A stretch of DNA of 64,000 bases from Nitrosophilus kaiyonis (GCF_027943725.1 NZ_AP025696.1:124001-188000); one strand, 5' to 3'. Counted from the stretch's first letter, positions 18,735-28,999 are shown. Numbers and translations are program-made. Notes: generated by a model not told the origin, from the letters alone.

Positions 18735-19029
18735 GCTTTATCTCCTCTTTTGCATTAAGATATTTTGGAGGGTGATATATAAACTCTGAAGGAAAATATG
18801 GAAGAAGAGATGGGCCAAGCCCAAAAACTTCAAATAGATCAGTTATTGATCGATGTCTTATAAAATGAGCCTCTGTAGAAATTGCCAAATCTGGCATTGT
18901 AATAACTTTTACACTCTCTTTTTTTGTTTTAATATCTATCTTTTTAGAATATAAAAATATCCCCTCCCCTATAAAACTAAATAAAATAAATATAATTAAG
19001 AAATATAGATATTTTAAATGTCTATTCAA
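18724..19029 (-). CDS. Small membrane-anchored protein of the NosL/ABC block
   Basis: 101 aa with one N-terminal membrane helix (about 7-27) and a short periplasmic part with His and Tyr residues (AHFIRHRSITDLF, FIYHPPKY). Start is TTG at 19029, overlapping the end of the double NosL gene; AAGAG lies just upstream. It overlaps the permease at its other end. Function unknown; position implies an accessory part of the transporter. Confidence 0.65.
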   Translation of the reverse strand: MNRHLKYLYFLIIFILFSFIGEGIFLYSKKIDIKTKKESVKVITMPDLAISTEAHFIRHRSITDLFEVFGLGPSLLPYFPSEFIYHPPKYLNAKEEIKLEP

Positions 19030-20134
19030 GCTCTTTTAAAACCTCATCATTTATATCTTCAAATTTTAATATATTTTTGCCCCTATGATCTTTTTTGAAA
19101 GTTTTAGCATCTTTTTTATATCTAAATGGAATCAACTCTTCTCCCATAGGCCCTTTAACATCGCTTCCTATTACATAATAAGCTTTTTTTGCAGGTATTG
19201 CAACTTGATGGTAATAATCATTTACTAAAATATTTTTAATTTTTATATTTTTATATCCATATTTTGATGGATGAAGCAAAAATTTAAACAAATCTTTTGC
19301 ACCATCAAAATATAGCTTTTTCCCATCTTTTAAAATAATCTCAGCAGCCCATCTTGGATATTTATACACATACATACCACATACTGGACATTTTGCATCT
19401 TTTGGTACATCAATATGCAGTTTTGATTCCATTGATTCATTTCCTTTGACTTCCCAAATATAAAGAGCCAAAGCTTGAAGTTTTTTGCCTTTTACATTTC
19501 CACAAACTTTACTTTTTACAATATAAGTTTTAAGCTCGCCAATTGAATGAAATTTTGATTTATCAATATCCTTTTTACACATTTTTTTATAAATCATTTT
19601 TCCTTTTGGATACATCATTTTTTGCTTCTTTTTTTGAAGCATAGCCATATCTTTTTTTAAATTCTCTTTTGCAATTTTAAATGCAGTGTCAAAATCTACT
19701 ATCTTTCCACCATATTTTTTTTGAAAAGATTCAGCATCCTCTTTTTTTGCAAAAGCGATTTTACTAACTCTACTCATTGTTCCTTTAACTTTGCTTCCTA
19801 CAACATAATAAGCTTTTTTTGCAGGAATTAATTTCTCACTTTTTGCATCAACAACTAAAATCTCTTTTACTTTATCTTTTATATTTGGCCAATCAGCCAC
19901 TAAACATCTAATAGAGCAGTACTGCCTTTTTGTACCATCTTTTAATATAACTGCATGACTTGTTTTATAAAACATTTTTAAACTCATACCGCAAACATGA
20001 CACCAAGGCTTCTCTTTACCTTCTTGAATAAGTTCCGGATTATGACCCATTTTAGAAAATTTTGCTGCATTTAAAGAGATAGCAAAACTAAATATTAATA
20101 AAATAGGTAATAAAACTTTTAATATCTTTTTCAT
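19022..20134 (-). CDS. Double-domain NosL-like periplasmic protein
   Basis: 370 aa with a signal peptide (about 1-24). Two NosL-type domains are seen, one with WCHVCGM (C45, C48, M50) and one with CPVCGM near 250, each followed by the family ILKDG and AKKAYYVIGSxVKGPM stretches. A linker of about 80 residues with Cys near 185 and 210 lies between. NosL domains bind Cu(I) through the Cys-x-x-Cys-Gly-Met site. A tandem form could hold two copper ions or pass them on. AAGGAG precedes the ATG. It sits between tonB and the ABC genes. Confidence 0.84.
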   Translation of the reverse strand: MKKILKVLLPILLIFSFAISLNAAKFSKMGHNPELIQEGKEKPWCHVCGMSLKMFYKTSHAVILKDGTKRQYCSIRCLVADWPNIKDKVKEILVVDAKSEKLIPAKKAYYVVGSKVKGTMSRVSKIAFAKKEDAESFQKKYGGKIVDFDTAFKIAKENLKKDMAMLQKKKQKMMYPKGKMIYKKMCKKDIDKSKFHSIGELKTYIVKSKVCGNVKGKKLQALALYIWEVKGNESMESKLHIDVPKDAKCPVCGMYVYKYPRWAAEIILKDGKKLYFDGAKDLFKFLLHPSKYGYKNIKIKNILVNDYYHQVAIPAKKAYYVIGSDVKGPMGEELIPFRYKKDAKTFKKDHRGKNILKFEDINDEVLKELE

Positions 20135-20179
20135 AAATTCTCCTTATTAAATAAATTACTTTATGATATAACTATTTTG

Positions 20180-20965
20180 TTAAATTTGTGTTAATTTATA
20201 CTCGATTGGAACAACTATTTTTAAATTTTTATAAGGTTTTGGAAAATAGATAGAGGCTTTTTTTATAGTTTTAATTGCACTTTTATTTAAAATTGAACTT
20301 GCTTTTTTTATAATCTTTAAATCTTTTATTTTGCCATCAGTACACAATATAAACTCAACTTCTACAATTCCCTCTTTTTTTAATCTTTTCGCAATTCTTG
20401 GATATTTTTTATTCTCTTCAATAGCCTTTTTTATTTTTATAACTATTTTTTCAAGTTCATCTTTTTTTTCATTTAAATTGGCTTTTTTCACGTGAGAGTC
20501 TATTTTTTTAGAAGATTTTATCTCATTTTTTACAATTTTTTTATTAGGCAACTCTATTTTTTCATTAATATTTTCTTTTTTTATCGGTTTTAATGGCTTT
20601 GTTTCTTTTACAACTTTTTTTGGCTTTGGCTTCGGTTTTTGCACTATTTTTTTAATTTTTTTTGGTTTAATAATCGACTTCTTTGGCTTTAGTTTTAAAA
20701 TTTTCTTTTTGGTTTTCTTTTTTTTAATAATTGGTTTTGATTTTGGTTTAGGTTTAGGCTTTGGTTTTTTCTTTTTAATAACTTTTTTTTCTATTTTTTT
20801 AGTGCATTGGCAAGTTTTGTTACATCTACAAACTTTCTCTTCTTTTATTGAAGAGATTTTTATTGTTCTTATTTTCTCTTTTGGTGTTAAATTATTAGTT
20901 AAAAATATAAATGATGAAAATAAAATAGTATGAATTATTAAAGAAATAAAAAAAGATTTTTTCAT
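20180..20965 (-). CDS. tonB: TonB-like energy transducer with Cys-rich segment
   Basis: 261 aa with an N-terminal membrane helix (about 5-24), a long Lys-Pro spacer (repeated KPKP between about 68 and 140) and a TonB C-terminal domain (about 180-261, including YPRIAKRLKKEGIVEVEF). It couples the ExbBD proton motor to outer-membrane receptors. Unusual: right after the helix there is C46-x-C48-xxx-C52-x-C54, which could bind metal or form disulphides. The start overlaps the exbD stop. No TonB-dependent receptor is encoded in this window. Confidence 0.9.
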   Translation of the reverse strand: MKKSFFISLIIHTILFSSFIFLTNNLTPKEKIRTIKISSIKEEKVCRCNKTCQCTKKIEKKVIKKKKPKPKPKPKSKPIIKKKKTKKKILKLKPKKSIIKPKKIKKIVQKPKPKPKKVVKETKPLKPIKKENINEKIELPNKKIVKNEIKSSKKIDSHVKKANLNEKKDELEKIVIKIKKAIEENKKYPRIAKRLKKEGIVEVEFILCTDGKIKDLKIIKKASSILNKSAIKTIKKASIYFPKPYKNLKIVVPIEYKLTQI

Positions 20966-21339
20966 TATTTAACCGTTACAATAGAAATATTATCAATCCC
21001 TTTAGCTTTTAATATATCAATTACACTCACAAAATATTCAAATTTTGAGTTTTTATCTGTTCTAATTAAAATGTTATCTTTTTTATTAACATTCTTTAAA
21101 AGATTTTTTAACTTTTCTAAACTAACCTCTTTGTTGTTATAAAAAATTTTTCCATCTTTAGTTATAGAGATTTCAATTTTTTTTATTGGTAAACTTTTTG
21201 AGCTTTCACCTTTAGGAAGGTCAAGAGGAATCGAACCTTTAGCTATAAATGTTGCAGTTGTTAACACAATAACTAAAAGAACAAGCATAATATCGATGAA
21301 AGGAATTACATTAATTGAGTCAAATTTTTTAATTTTCAT
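20965..21339 (-). CDS. exbD: ExbD/TolR-family proton channel subunit
   Basis: 124 aa with one N-terminal membrane helix carrying the essential Asp (D16 in VIPFIDIMLVLL) and a periplasmic domain ending KGIDNISIVT. With ExbB it turns the proton gradient into work for TonB. Overlaps exbB by 11 bases and abuts tonB, so the three are one unit. Confidence 0.93.
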   Translation of the reverse strand: MKIKKFDSINVIPFIDIMLVLLVIVLTTATFIAKGSIPLDLPKGESSKSLPIKKIEISITKDGKIFYNNKEVSLEKLKNLLKNVNKKDNILIRTDKNSKFEYFVSVIDILKAKGIDNISIVTVK

Positions 21340-21754
21340 GTAAACTTTCCCATTTTGCTATTATTACTTCAACTTTTCTAACTAAAAGGTTATAAAAAAT
21401 CGATGCTGGGATTGCCACAACAAGCCCCATAGCAGTTGCTTTAAGAGCAAGAGCAAGTCCAATCATTATCTCTTTAGTATGAACAATACCACTTTGACCC
21501 ATAGTATAAAATGTAAGCATTATTCCAAGAACAGTTCCAAGAAGTCCAATATATGGAGCATTAGAAGCAATTGTTGCTATTAAAGATAGATTGTTTGTCA
21601 AATCCACTTCTAACTCATTTTTATCTTTATATTTTTTTATATCTATACTTCTATAAAAAAACAGCCTCTCTATCGATAGCCATATTGCAACAAAACTCAT
21701 AAGTAGTAACACTCCTATAATTCCATAATCAACAATAATTTTTAAACTATTCAT
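21329..21754 (-). CDS. exbB: ExbB/TolQ-family proton channel subunit
   Basis: 141 aa, the short Campylobacterota-type ExbB. Three membrane helices, with the conserved pore segment ASNAPYIGLLGTVLG and later AMGLVVAIPASIFYN. Good AGGGAG ribosome site. First gene of the exbB-exbD-tonB-NosL-ABC block; the two-component kinase ends 51 bp upstream. Confidence 0.93.
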   Translation of the reverse strand: MNSLKIIVDYGIIGVLLLMSFVAIWLSIERLFFYRSIDIKKYKDKNELEVDLTNNLSLIATIASNAPYIGLLGTVLGIMLTFYTMGQSGIVHTKEIMIGLALALKATAMGLVVAIPASIFYNLLVRKVEVIIAKWESLHEN

Positions 21755-21804
21755 TTTCTCCCTTATAAAAATATTTTTATTACTTTACCCATAAAGTGTT
21801 AATT

Positions 21805-22662
21805 TTATGTTAATATGCTTTTTAAATTTAATATTATTTTTGTTCCGATATCTTTTTTTGATTCTATTGATATTGAAATTTTTTCTTCATCACAAAATGA
21901 TTTTACAATATTCAATCCTATTCCATGTCCTATTTGAGAATCATCAGCTCTATAGTATCTTTCAAAAATCTTAACAAGCTCACTCTCATCCATCCCTTTT
22001 CCACTATCTTCAATAATCAATTTTTGATTTTTTAAAACTATTTTTATATATCCATTTGGTTTATTATATTTTATAGCATTAGATAAAAGATTATCTATAA
22101 CTTTTACAAATCCACTTTTATCACTTTTTACATAAATATCTTCTAAATCTTTATATATTTTTATATCATTTTTTATATCTTCTATAAGTAAGATTCTCTC
22201 TTCTATTAACTCTTTTAAATTAAAAACCTCATAATTTACCTTCTGAATCTCTTTTTTTATATAATAATCCATATCTTTATAAAGCTCTAAAAGTTGCCCA
22301 GCCGCTTTTTCAATCCTATCTAATCTTTTTTGGCTTTTTTCATCTGTCTCTTTTCTCTTTAAAAGCTTTATATTTGCCAAAATCGTTGCTACTGGAATAT
22401 TTAGTTCATGAAGTGTCTCTTTAAGAAGATTATCTAACATTTTATTTGTTTCAATAAGAACTGAAATTGAAAATTTTGATAAAAAAAGACCAAGAAAAAT
22501 TGAGATTAAAATAATTATCAAAGATACTAAAAAGAAATTTTTTTCATTAAAACCGATAAGTTTTAAAAGTATATATTCAATAATAAGCAAAACCGATATA
22601 ACAGCAATAAAAATAAGAATAAAATTAATATACTCTCTTTTATTTCTCAAATCTATATCCAA
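21805..22662 (-). CDS. Sensor histidine kinase (short sensor)
   Basis: 285 aa. Two membrane helices (about 12-30 and 38-60) enclose almost no periplasmic loop, so it likely senses in or near the membrane. The H-box reads LHELNIPVATI, followed by N-box NLLSNAIKYN, G1 EDSGKGMD, F-box FERYYRAD and G2 GIGLNIV. The start is uncertain: a TTG at 22662 lies inside the end of the regulator gene, with AGAGG only two bases away. Partner is the overlapping regulator. Adjacency to exbB suggests control of the metal block, which is inference. Confidence 0.86.
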   Translation of the reverse strand: MDIDLRNKREYINFILIFIAVISVLLIIEYILLKLIGFNEKNFFLVSLIIILISIFLGLFLSKFSISVLIETNKMLDNLLKETLHELNIPVATILANIKLLKRKETDEKSQKRLDRIEKAAGQLLELYKDMDYYIKKEIQKVNYEVFNLKELIEERILLIEDIKNDIKIYKDLEDIYVKSDKSGFVKVIDNLLSNAIKYNKPNGYIKIVLKNQKLIIEDSGKGMDESELVKIFERYYRADDSQIGHGIGLNIVKSFCDEEKISISIESKKDIGTKIILNLKSILT

Positions 22663-23296
22663 CGCCTCTTATATTTGTGATACTATTTTTTCCAAAAATC
22701 TTTTTTAAATTGTTTATATAAACTCTCAAAGCACCATCACTTATTATCTCATCATTATCCCAAAGCTTATCATAAATCATCTCTTTTGTTACAATTTTTT
22801 TTCTATTTTTTAATAGCAAAGCCAAAAGCTCAGACTCTTTTTTATTTAACTCTACTTCTATGTTATCTCTTAATAAAATTTTTCTTTTCATATCAAATCT
22901 AAATCCATCAAAATCAACTAATTCTTCTCCTATACTTCTTTTTAAAACAGCTTTTATTCTAAATAGTAATTCATCTAAATCAACAGGCTTTTTGATATAA
23001 TCATCAGCACCGCTTAAAAAACCCTCTGTTAAATTCTCTTTTTCTTTATATGAAGTTATAAAAATAGTAGGTGTATCATCTCCAGAACTTCTTAACTCTT
23101 TTAATAGATCAAATCCACTCATAAATGGAACTTTAACATCAAAAAGATATAAGTCATATTTTCCTTTATAACATCTATTTAAAGCTTTTTTAGCATCTTC
23201 TACAACACTTACCTTAAACTCTTCTTCTTCTAAAAAATCTTTTATAGTTTCACTAAAAAGTTCATCATCTTCAAGTAGTAAAACCTTATATGACAT
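22640..23296 (-). CDS. Response regulator, OmpR family
   Basis: 218 aa from the ATG at 23296, chosen because GGAG lies eight bases upstream and the family starts with MSYKVLLLEDD; a longer frame has no such site. The receiver has D10/D11 and phospho-acceptor D53 (YLFDVKVPF), with the Lys in YIKKPVD. The C-terminal winged helix (about 130-218) ends INNLKKIF..NSITNIRGVGYRF, which is trans_reg_C. It overlaps pyrC by 11 bases and the kinase by 23. Confidence 0.92.
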   Translation of the reverse strand: MSYKVLLLEDDELFSETIKDFLEEEEFKVSVVEDAKKALNRCYKGKYDLYLFDVKVPFMSGFDLLKELRSSGDDTPTIFITSYKEKENLTEGFLSGADDYIKKPVDLDELLFRIKAVLKRSIGEELVDFDGFRFDMKRKILLRDNIEVELNKKESELLALLLKNRKKIVTKEMIYDKLWDNDEIISDGALRVYINNLKKIFGKNSITNIRGVGYRFEK

Positions 23297-24293
23297 CTTT
23301 AATTCTCCAAGAAAGTCTCTCACCAGCAAACATTGGAACAACATTACTGTATTTCAATGGTACATCAAACCCACTATCTTCTAAAATCACCTCTTTTAAA
23401 GGAGGATCAATATTATATATATTTTTTGCATTAAAACTAACAAATTTTTCTAAATTCTCTATTACTCCTGCTTCATAAAAAAGCTCAGCTAAAGCTTGAA
23501 GGGCAATTGGAGCAGTAAATACACCTGCAGCACAACCTGGTGCTTCTTTTTTATCTTTTGGATGAGGTGCACTATCACTTCCAAACATTACTTTTGGATG
23601 GGCATTAAAAGCAACTTGTCTTAAAGCCATTCTATCTTCTGGCCTTTTTGCAATTGGCTTACAAAAAAGATGAGGTTTAAGAAGATCACCTGCAACATCA
23701 TCAAGAGTAATATATAGATGGTGCAAAGTTATTGTTGCATAAAGATTTTCATATCTATCAAGAGCTTGAACTGCCTCTTTTGTTGTAATATGCTCCATAA
23801 TAATTTTTAATTTTGGAAATCTTTTTGCAATGCTCTCATAAATAGGTATAAATTCAGCCTCTCTATCCATCACAAAACCATTTGTTTCACCATGTACACA
23901 TAAAGGTATGTTTAATTCGCTCATAGCCTCAAGTGTTGGGGCTAAAGAGTCTATACTAAAATTTGTAACTCCATCTTGAGAATTTGTTGTAATTCCTGCT
24001 GGATATAATTTTATTGCTAAAATTTCATCTTTTATATCATTTAAAAACTCATAACTATAATCGCTTTTAAAAAACAGAGTCATATAAGGAGTAAATTTTT
24101 CATCTCCAATAGCGCTTAAAATCCTCTTTTTATAAGATATCACATCCTCTTTAGAAGTTACAGGAGGAACCAAATTTGGCATAATTAATACTCCACTAAA
24201 ACTTTTTGCACTTAGTGGGGCTACAGTTTTTAACATTTCACCATCTCTTAAATGAAGATGCATATCAAGGGGAGAATATAGACGAATTTCCAT
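23286..24293 (-). CDS. pyrC: Dihydroorotase
   Basis: 335 aa, the usual length for the class II (PyrC) enzyme that closes carbamoyl aspartate to dihydroorotate in pyrimidine synthesis. Metal ligands are visible: H12 and H14 in DMHLHLRDG, the carboxylated-Lys region LYPAGITTNSQDG, later histidines in CVHGE and MEHITT, and the Asp in FGSDSAPH. AAAGGA precedes the ATG. The response regulator follows directly, overlapping by 11 bases, so transcription of the regulator may start in or before pyrC. Confidence 0.95.
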   Translation of the reverse strand: MEIRLYSPLDMHLHLRDGEMLKTVAPLSAKSFSGVLIMPNLVPPVTSKEDVISYKKRILSAIGDEKFTPYMTLFFKSDYSYEFLNDIKDEILAIKLYPAGITTNSQDGVTNFSIDSLAPTLEAMSELNIPLCVHGETNGFVMDREAEFIPIYESIAKRFPKLKIIMEHITTKEAVQALDRYENLYATITLHHLYITLDDVAGDLLKPHLFCKPIAKRPEDRMALRQVAFNAHPKVMFGSDSAPHPKDKKEAPGCAAGVFTAPIALQALAELFYEAGVIENLEKFVSFNAKNIYNIDPPLKEVILEDSGFDVPLKYSNVVPMFAGERLSWRIKDVI

Positions 24294-24310
24294 AAAAATC
24301 CTTTATTTGT

Positions 24311-24404
24311 TAATTAGACATTGGACATTGGTAATTGGTGTATTGGTAAATTGGATATAACTTTTAACCAATAACTAATAACCAATATACCAATTACTAA
24401 TATA
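24311..24404. repeat. Heptamer-type repeat block with inverted half
   Basis: ATTAGAC ATTGGAC ATTGGTA ATTGGTG units are followed by their near-complement (TAACCAATA, ACCAATA units), so the block can fold on itself. Positions 24313-24336 are identical to 27525-27548, and the 33 nt at 24368-24400 are identical to 58117-58149. It fills the gap between pyrC and the phosphomutase stop codon. Confidence 0.85.
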
Positions 24405-25772
24405 CTAATAACCAATTTTATCCAAAATTTCTAAAATCTTTTTCTGATAAAACTCAGCTTTTTCTTTATCTTTGGCTTCAAATCTTGTAACCAAAACAGG
24501 GGTTGTATTTGAAGCTCTAACTAAAGCCCACCCATCATCAAAAATAACTCTAACACCATCTATATCTATTATATCTTTAATTTTTGGAAAATCATTTGGA
24601 GGATTTTTTAACTCCTCTTTTAATTTTTTTATAATTTCAAATTTTTTTTCATCAGTAGTATTTATCTTAATTTCTGGAGTACTATAAACTTTAGGAAGAC
24701 TATCTATCTCTTTATCTAAATCAACTCCATTTTTAATAAGTTCTATTACTCTTAATGTTGCATATATAGCATCATCATAGCCAAAATATCTATCTGCAAA
24801 AAAGATATGTCCGCTAACTTCAGCTGCTAAATCTGCACCAACCTCTTTCATCTTAACTTTTAAATTACTATGGCCGGTTTTATACATTATAGCTTTTCCA
24901 ATTTTATTTATCTCATCATACATAACTTGCGAGCATTTAACTTCTCCAACAACTACAGGATTTTTCATAGATTTTGCAAAAATTATTGCAAGGATATCAC
25001 CTTTAATATTATATTTTTTTGTTAAAACTGCTATTCTATCTGCATCTCCATCATAAGCAAATCCTATATCAGCTTCTTTTAATGCCTCTTTTATATCTTT
25101 TAAATTTTTCTCTACAGATGGATCTGGATGGTGATTTGGAAAAGTTCCATCAGGGTTACAATATAATCCTTTATAATCAAATCCTAACTCTTTAAAAATT
25201 GGCTCAACAACTATTCCAGCTACACCATTTCCACAATCTGCAACTATTTTCTTATCAAACCCCTTTAAATGAGAAAAATTTTCAACCATATAAGAGATAT
25301 ATTTTTCTTTTGCATCAATATTAAAATAGTTTTCATTATCTTTTATATCTAAATTAGAACTTATTACTTTTTCTCCCAATTGATATATATCTTTTCCAAA
25401 AAAAGGTTTTTTATCTATTGTTATTTTAAATCCATTATACTCTGGAGGATTGTGTGAGCCTGTTATCATTATTGAAGCATTTGGAGTTATCTTTTTGTCT
25501 TGAATATTAAACTCACTGTAATTACTAAAATAGTTTACCGGAGTCGGGACCATACCCATATTTAAAACTTTAACTTCAGCAGCATTAAATCCAGAAGTAA
25601 GCCACTTAAAAAGTATAGGAGAGTGAACTCTTGCATCATATCCAATAGCTACATAATCTCCATATTTTTTTATAATCTCTCCTAAATAAAACCCTATTTT
25701 TTTAACCACATTTTCACTTAACTCTTTTTCAAAAATACCTCTTATATCATACTCTCTAAAAATAGATAACAT
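24405..25772 (-). CDS. Phosphomannomutase/phosphoglucomutase
   Basis: 455 aa, four-domain alpha-phosphohexomutase of the AlgC/ManB type. It swaps phosphate between C6 and C1 of mannose or glucose, feeding LPS and other glycans. The phosphoserine loop is TGSHNPPEYNG (Ser near 106), the metal loop DGDADR (near 241), the sugar-specificity loop EVSGH, and the phosphate-binding loop RASNTTP. AAGG precedes the ATG. The end of the gene touches the repeat block. Confidence 0.92.
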   Translation of the reverse strand: MLSIFREYDIRGIFEKELSENVVKKIGFYLGEIIKKYGDYVAIGYDARVHSPILFKWLTSGFNAAEVKVLNMGMVPTPVNYFSNYSEFNIQDKKITPNASIMITGSHNPPEYNGFKITIDKKPFFGKDIYQLGEKVISSNLDIKDNENYFNIDAKEKYISYMVENFSHLKGFDKKIVADCGNGVAGIVVEPIFKELGFDYKGLYCNPDGTFPNHHPDPSVEKNLKDIKEALKEADIGFAYDGDADRIAVLTKKYNIKGDILAIIFAKSMKNPVVVGEVKCSQVMYDEINKIGKAIMYKTGHSNLKVKMKEVGADLAAEVSGHIFFADRYFGYDDAIYATLRVIELIKNGVDLDKEIDSLPKVYSTPEIKINTTDEKKFEIIKKLKEELKNPPNDFPKIKDIIDIDGVRVIFDDGWALVRASNTTPVLVTRFEAKDKEKAEFYQKKILEILDKIGY

Positions 25773-25837
25773 ATTTAGCCTTTTTATGTAGTAGTAAACC
25801 TGAAGTTAAATTATATCTAGAATAAGAAAGAAATTTA

Positions 25838-25857
25838 ATAGGCGAAAAATCGCCTAT
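25838..25857 (-). terminator. Hairpin after amt
   Basis: Perfect 7-bp stem ATAGGCG/CGCCTAT with a 6-nt loop, six bases beyond the stop of the ammonium transporter gene. On the minus strand it is followed by TTAAATTTCTTTC, a weak U-tract. Confidence 0.6.
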
Positions 25858-25862
25858 ATGTT

Positions 25863-27089
25863 TTAATACTCTTTTAAGTATGCTTTTTCGCCATGAATTA
25901 CTTCATCCAATCCTTCTATCTCCTCATCTTTGCTAACTCTTAATCCTACTACTTTATCAACCATTTTAAAAATAATAATTGTCAAAACAGTTGTATATAT
26001 CCCTACAGTAATAAATCCTACTATTTGTGATATTAGCTGAGACAAATCACCACCAAAAAACAGACTTTTAGCTCCTCCAATTTCTTCTTTTGCTAAAAAT
26101 CCAATCATAATTGCACCAACTATTCCACCAACACCATGAACTCCAAATACATCCAAGCTATCATCATATTTAAATCTTTTTTTAAGATACACAACAGCCC
26201 AAAAACAGATTAATGAACCCAATGCTCCTATCAACATTGCTCCAAAAATATCGACATAGCCACTTGCTGGAGTAATTGTTGCAAGTCCAGCTATGAATCC
26301 TGTAAATAGACCCAAAGATGTAGGTTTTTTAAACTTTTTCCACTCTAAAAACATCCAAATTGGACCTGCAACTAATGCAGCTGCTGTTGTTCCAAAAGCA
26401 GCACTAATTGCTTGAGAATTCATTCCAAGAGCACTTCCTCCATTAAATCCAAACCATCCAAACCACAAAAGTCCTGTACCTATCGCAACAAGTGGCAATG
26501 ATGATGGAAGCATAATAGCTTCTTTTCTTTTTCCAAGAAGTATAGCACCAATTAATGCTGAAATACCACTTGTTTCATGAAGAACTATTCCCCCTGCAAA
26601 ATCAACCGTTCCAAAATTAGATAGCCATCCTCCTCCCCAGATCCAGTGTGCTACCGGAAAATATATAAAAGTTGCCCATAAAATAGTTATTAAAATCCAT
26701 GCAGAAAATTTCATTCTTTCAATAAAAGCCCCAGCCATCAAAGCTGTAGCAATTGCAGCAAATGTCATCTGAAAAAATATAAAAAGATAGTGATAAAGAT
26801 TTTGTGCAGATGGAGCAGGATCATTAAATGAAATATCATGTAAAAAAATATATTTTAAATTACCAATAAATCCGCCAATATCTTCACCAAAAGTTAATGA
26901 ATATCCATATAAAAGCCATATAAAACTAACTGTACAAAAGGCAATTGAAACCATCATAATTGTATTTAAAATACTTCTATTTCTTGTAAGCCCACCATAA
27001 AATATTGCCAAAGCTGGCATTGACATAAGAAGAACAAATGCAGTAGATACTAAAATCCATACATTATCTGCAATAACAATTTTCTCCAT
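25863..27089 (-). CDS. Ammonium transporter (Amt family, copy 1)
   Basis: 408 aa with about 11 membrane helices and no cleaved signal peptide. Twin pore histidines fit VLHETSG and FGVHGVGG; the signature region is FGWFGFNGGSA. Moves ammonium across the inner membrane. The C-terminal tail EGLDEVIHGEKAY is the PII-docking type. Last gene of a porin-amt-glnK-amt block and 79 bp after glnK, which supports gating by GlnK. Confidence 0.94.
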   Translation of the reverse strand: MEKIVIADNVWILVSTAFVLLMSMPALAIFYGGLTRNRSILNTIMMVSIAFCTVSFIWLLYGYSLTFGEDIGGFIGNLKYIFLHDISFNDPAPSAQNLYHYLFIFFQMTFAAIATALMAGAFIERMKFSAWILITILWATFIYFPVAHWIWGGGWLSNFGTVDFAGGIVLHETSGISALIGAILLGKRKEAIMLPSSLPLVAIGTGLLWFGWFGFNGGSALGMNSQAISAAFGTTAAALVAGPIWMFLEWKKFKKPTSLGLFTGFIAGLATITPASGYVDIFGAMLIGALGSLICFWAVVYLKKRFKYDDSLDVFGVHGVGGIVGAIMIGFLAKEEIGGAKSLFFGGDLSQLISQIVGFITVGIYTTVLTIIIFKMVDKVVGLRVSKDEEIEGLDEVIHGEKAYLKEY

Positions 27090-27168
27090 ATTCCACCTTT
27101 TGATAATTTTTTGTTATTTTATCAAAAGGATAGGAATATGGCTGATTAAAATTTAATCAATTTTAAAA

Positions 27169-27700
<532 letters not shown>

Positions 27701-27706
27701 ACCAAA

Positions 27707-28990
27707 TTATAGATTAAAACCTCTTTCTCCATGTACCACTTCATCAAGACCAATTGTTTCAGTCTCTTCGTCAACTTTAGCCCCACCAGTTATTAAACTT
27801 GAGATAAAATATACAATTGCTGTAACTATAGCTGTATATATCATTGTTACAATTACTGACTCAAGTTGAACCCACATCTGAGCTATTCTATCTCCATGAT
27901 CTTTAAGTGGACTTCCATCCCATGCAAGGTTTTGCAATGCGAAAAGGCCTGTTGCCAATGCTCCCCAAAGTCCAGCTGTAAAGTGAACACCAAAAGCATC
28001 CAAACTATCATCAATTTTCAATTTTCTTTTGATTATCATTATTCCAAAATATCCAACTATACTTCCGCCAGCTCCAATTATTAAAGCACCTAACACATCA
28101 ACAAAACCAGCTGCTGGTGTGATAGCAACTAAACCTGCAACTGCTCCAGTTGCAGCACCAAGTAAAGTTGGCTTTTTATAGATAATCCACTCGATAAATA
28201 TCCAAGTTAATGCACCAATAGCAGCAGCAAAATTTGTCATTAATAGCGCACTTCCAGCAACTCCATCTGCTGCAAATTCACTTCCTGCATTAAATCCAAA
28301 CCATCCAAACCATAAAAGTGCAGCACCAAGAGCCGTTAAAATGATACTTGATGGTTTCATAGGCTCTTTTGGAAAACCTTTTCTTTTACCAAGAAATAGA
28401 GCTAAAACAAGTCCAGCCAAACCACCATTCATATGGACAACAGTACCTCCCGCAAAATCTAATGCTCCATCATTATATAAAAATCCTCCACCCCATACCA
28501 TATGAGTAATTGGAACATATACAAAAGTTACCCAAAGAATACTAAATATAGTCCATGTTGAAAATTTCATCCTCTCAATTGCTGAACCACTTGCAATTGC
28601 CAAAGTAATTGCTGCAAATGTTCCTTGAAATGCTATAAAAACAAATTCTGGATAACTTCCACTCAAACTATCAGAAGTTACACCTTTTAAAAATATTTTA
28701 CTCAAATCTCCAATAACTGCTCCATCTCCATTGAAAGCTAGAGAATAACCCCAAAGTACCCAAACAATTGAGCCTATAACATAGGCTATAAATACCATCA
28801 TATATGTATTTAAAACATTTTTTGCTCTTGTCATTCCTCCATAAAATAGAGCCAAACCTGCTGGTGTCATAAGCATTACAAAAGACGAGGCAACTATCAT
28901 CCAGGCAGTATCACCGCTATTTAATTTATCTTCAGCCATTAATAGACTTGGCAAAGATATTACCAAAATTGTATAGATAAACTTCCTCAT
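27707..28990 (-). CDS. Ammonium transporter (Amt family, copy 2)
   Basis: 427 aa with a cleavable-looking signal peptide (FIYTILVISLPSLLMAED) and about 11 helices. Pore-histidine regions are VVHMNGG and FGVHFTAG; the signature is FGWFGFNAGSE. The tail (IGLDEVVHGERG) is again the PII-binding type. It differs enough from copy 1 to suggest different affinity or regulation. Starts nine bases after the porin stop. Confidence 0.93.
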   Translation of the reverse strand: MRKFIYTILVISLPSLLMAEDKLNSGDTAWMIVASSFVMLMTPAGLALFYGGMTRAKNVLNTYMMVFIAYVIGSIVWVLWGYSLAFNGDGAVIGDLSKIFLKGVTSDSLSGSYPEFVFIAFQGTFAAITLAIASGSAIERMKFSTWTIFSILWVTFVYVPITHMVWGGGFLYNDGALDFAGGTVVHMNGGLAGLVLALFLGKRKGFPKEPMKPSSIILTALGAALLWFGWFGFNAGSEFAADGVAGSALLMTNFAAAIGALTWIFIEWIIYKKPTLLGAATGAVAGLVAITPAAGFVDVLGALIIGAGGSIVGYFGIMIIKRKLKIDDSLDAFGVHFTAGLWGALATGLFALQNLAWDGSPLKDHGDRIAQMWVQLESVIVTMIYTAIVTAIVYFISSLITGGAKVDEETETIGLDEVVHGERGFNL

Positions 28991-28999
28991 AACTGATCC

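Noticed and set aside
24311-24404. Riboswitch or attenuator before the phosphomutase
   Set aside because: The block lies after the gene's stop codon, not before its start, and recurs at unrelated genes, so it is a repeat.
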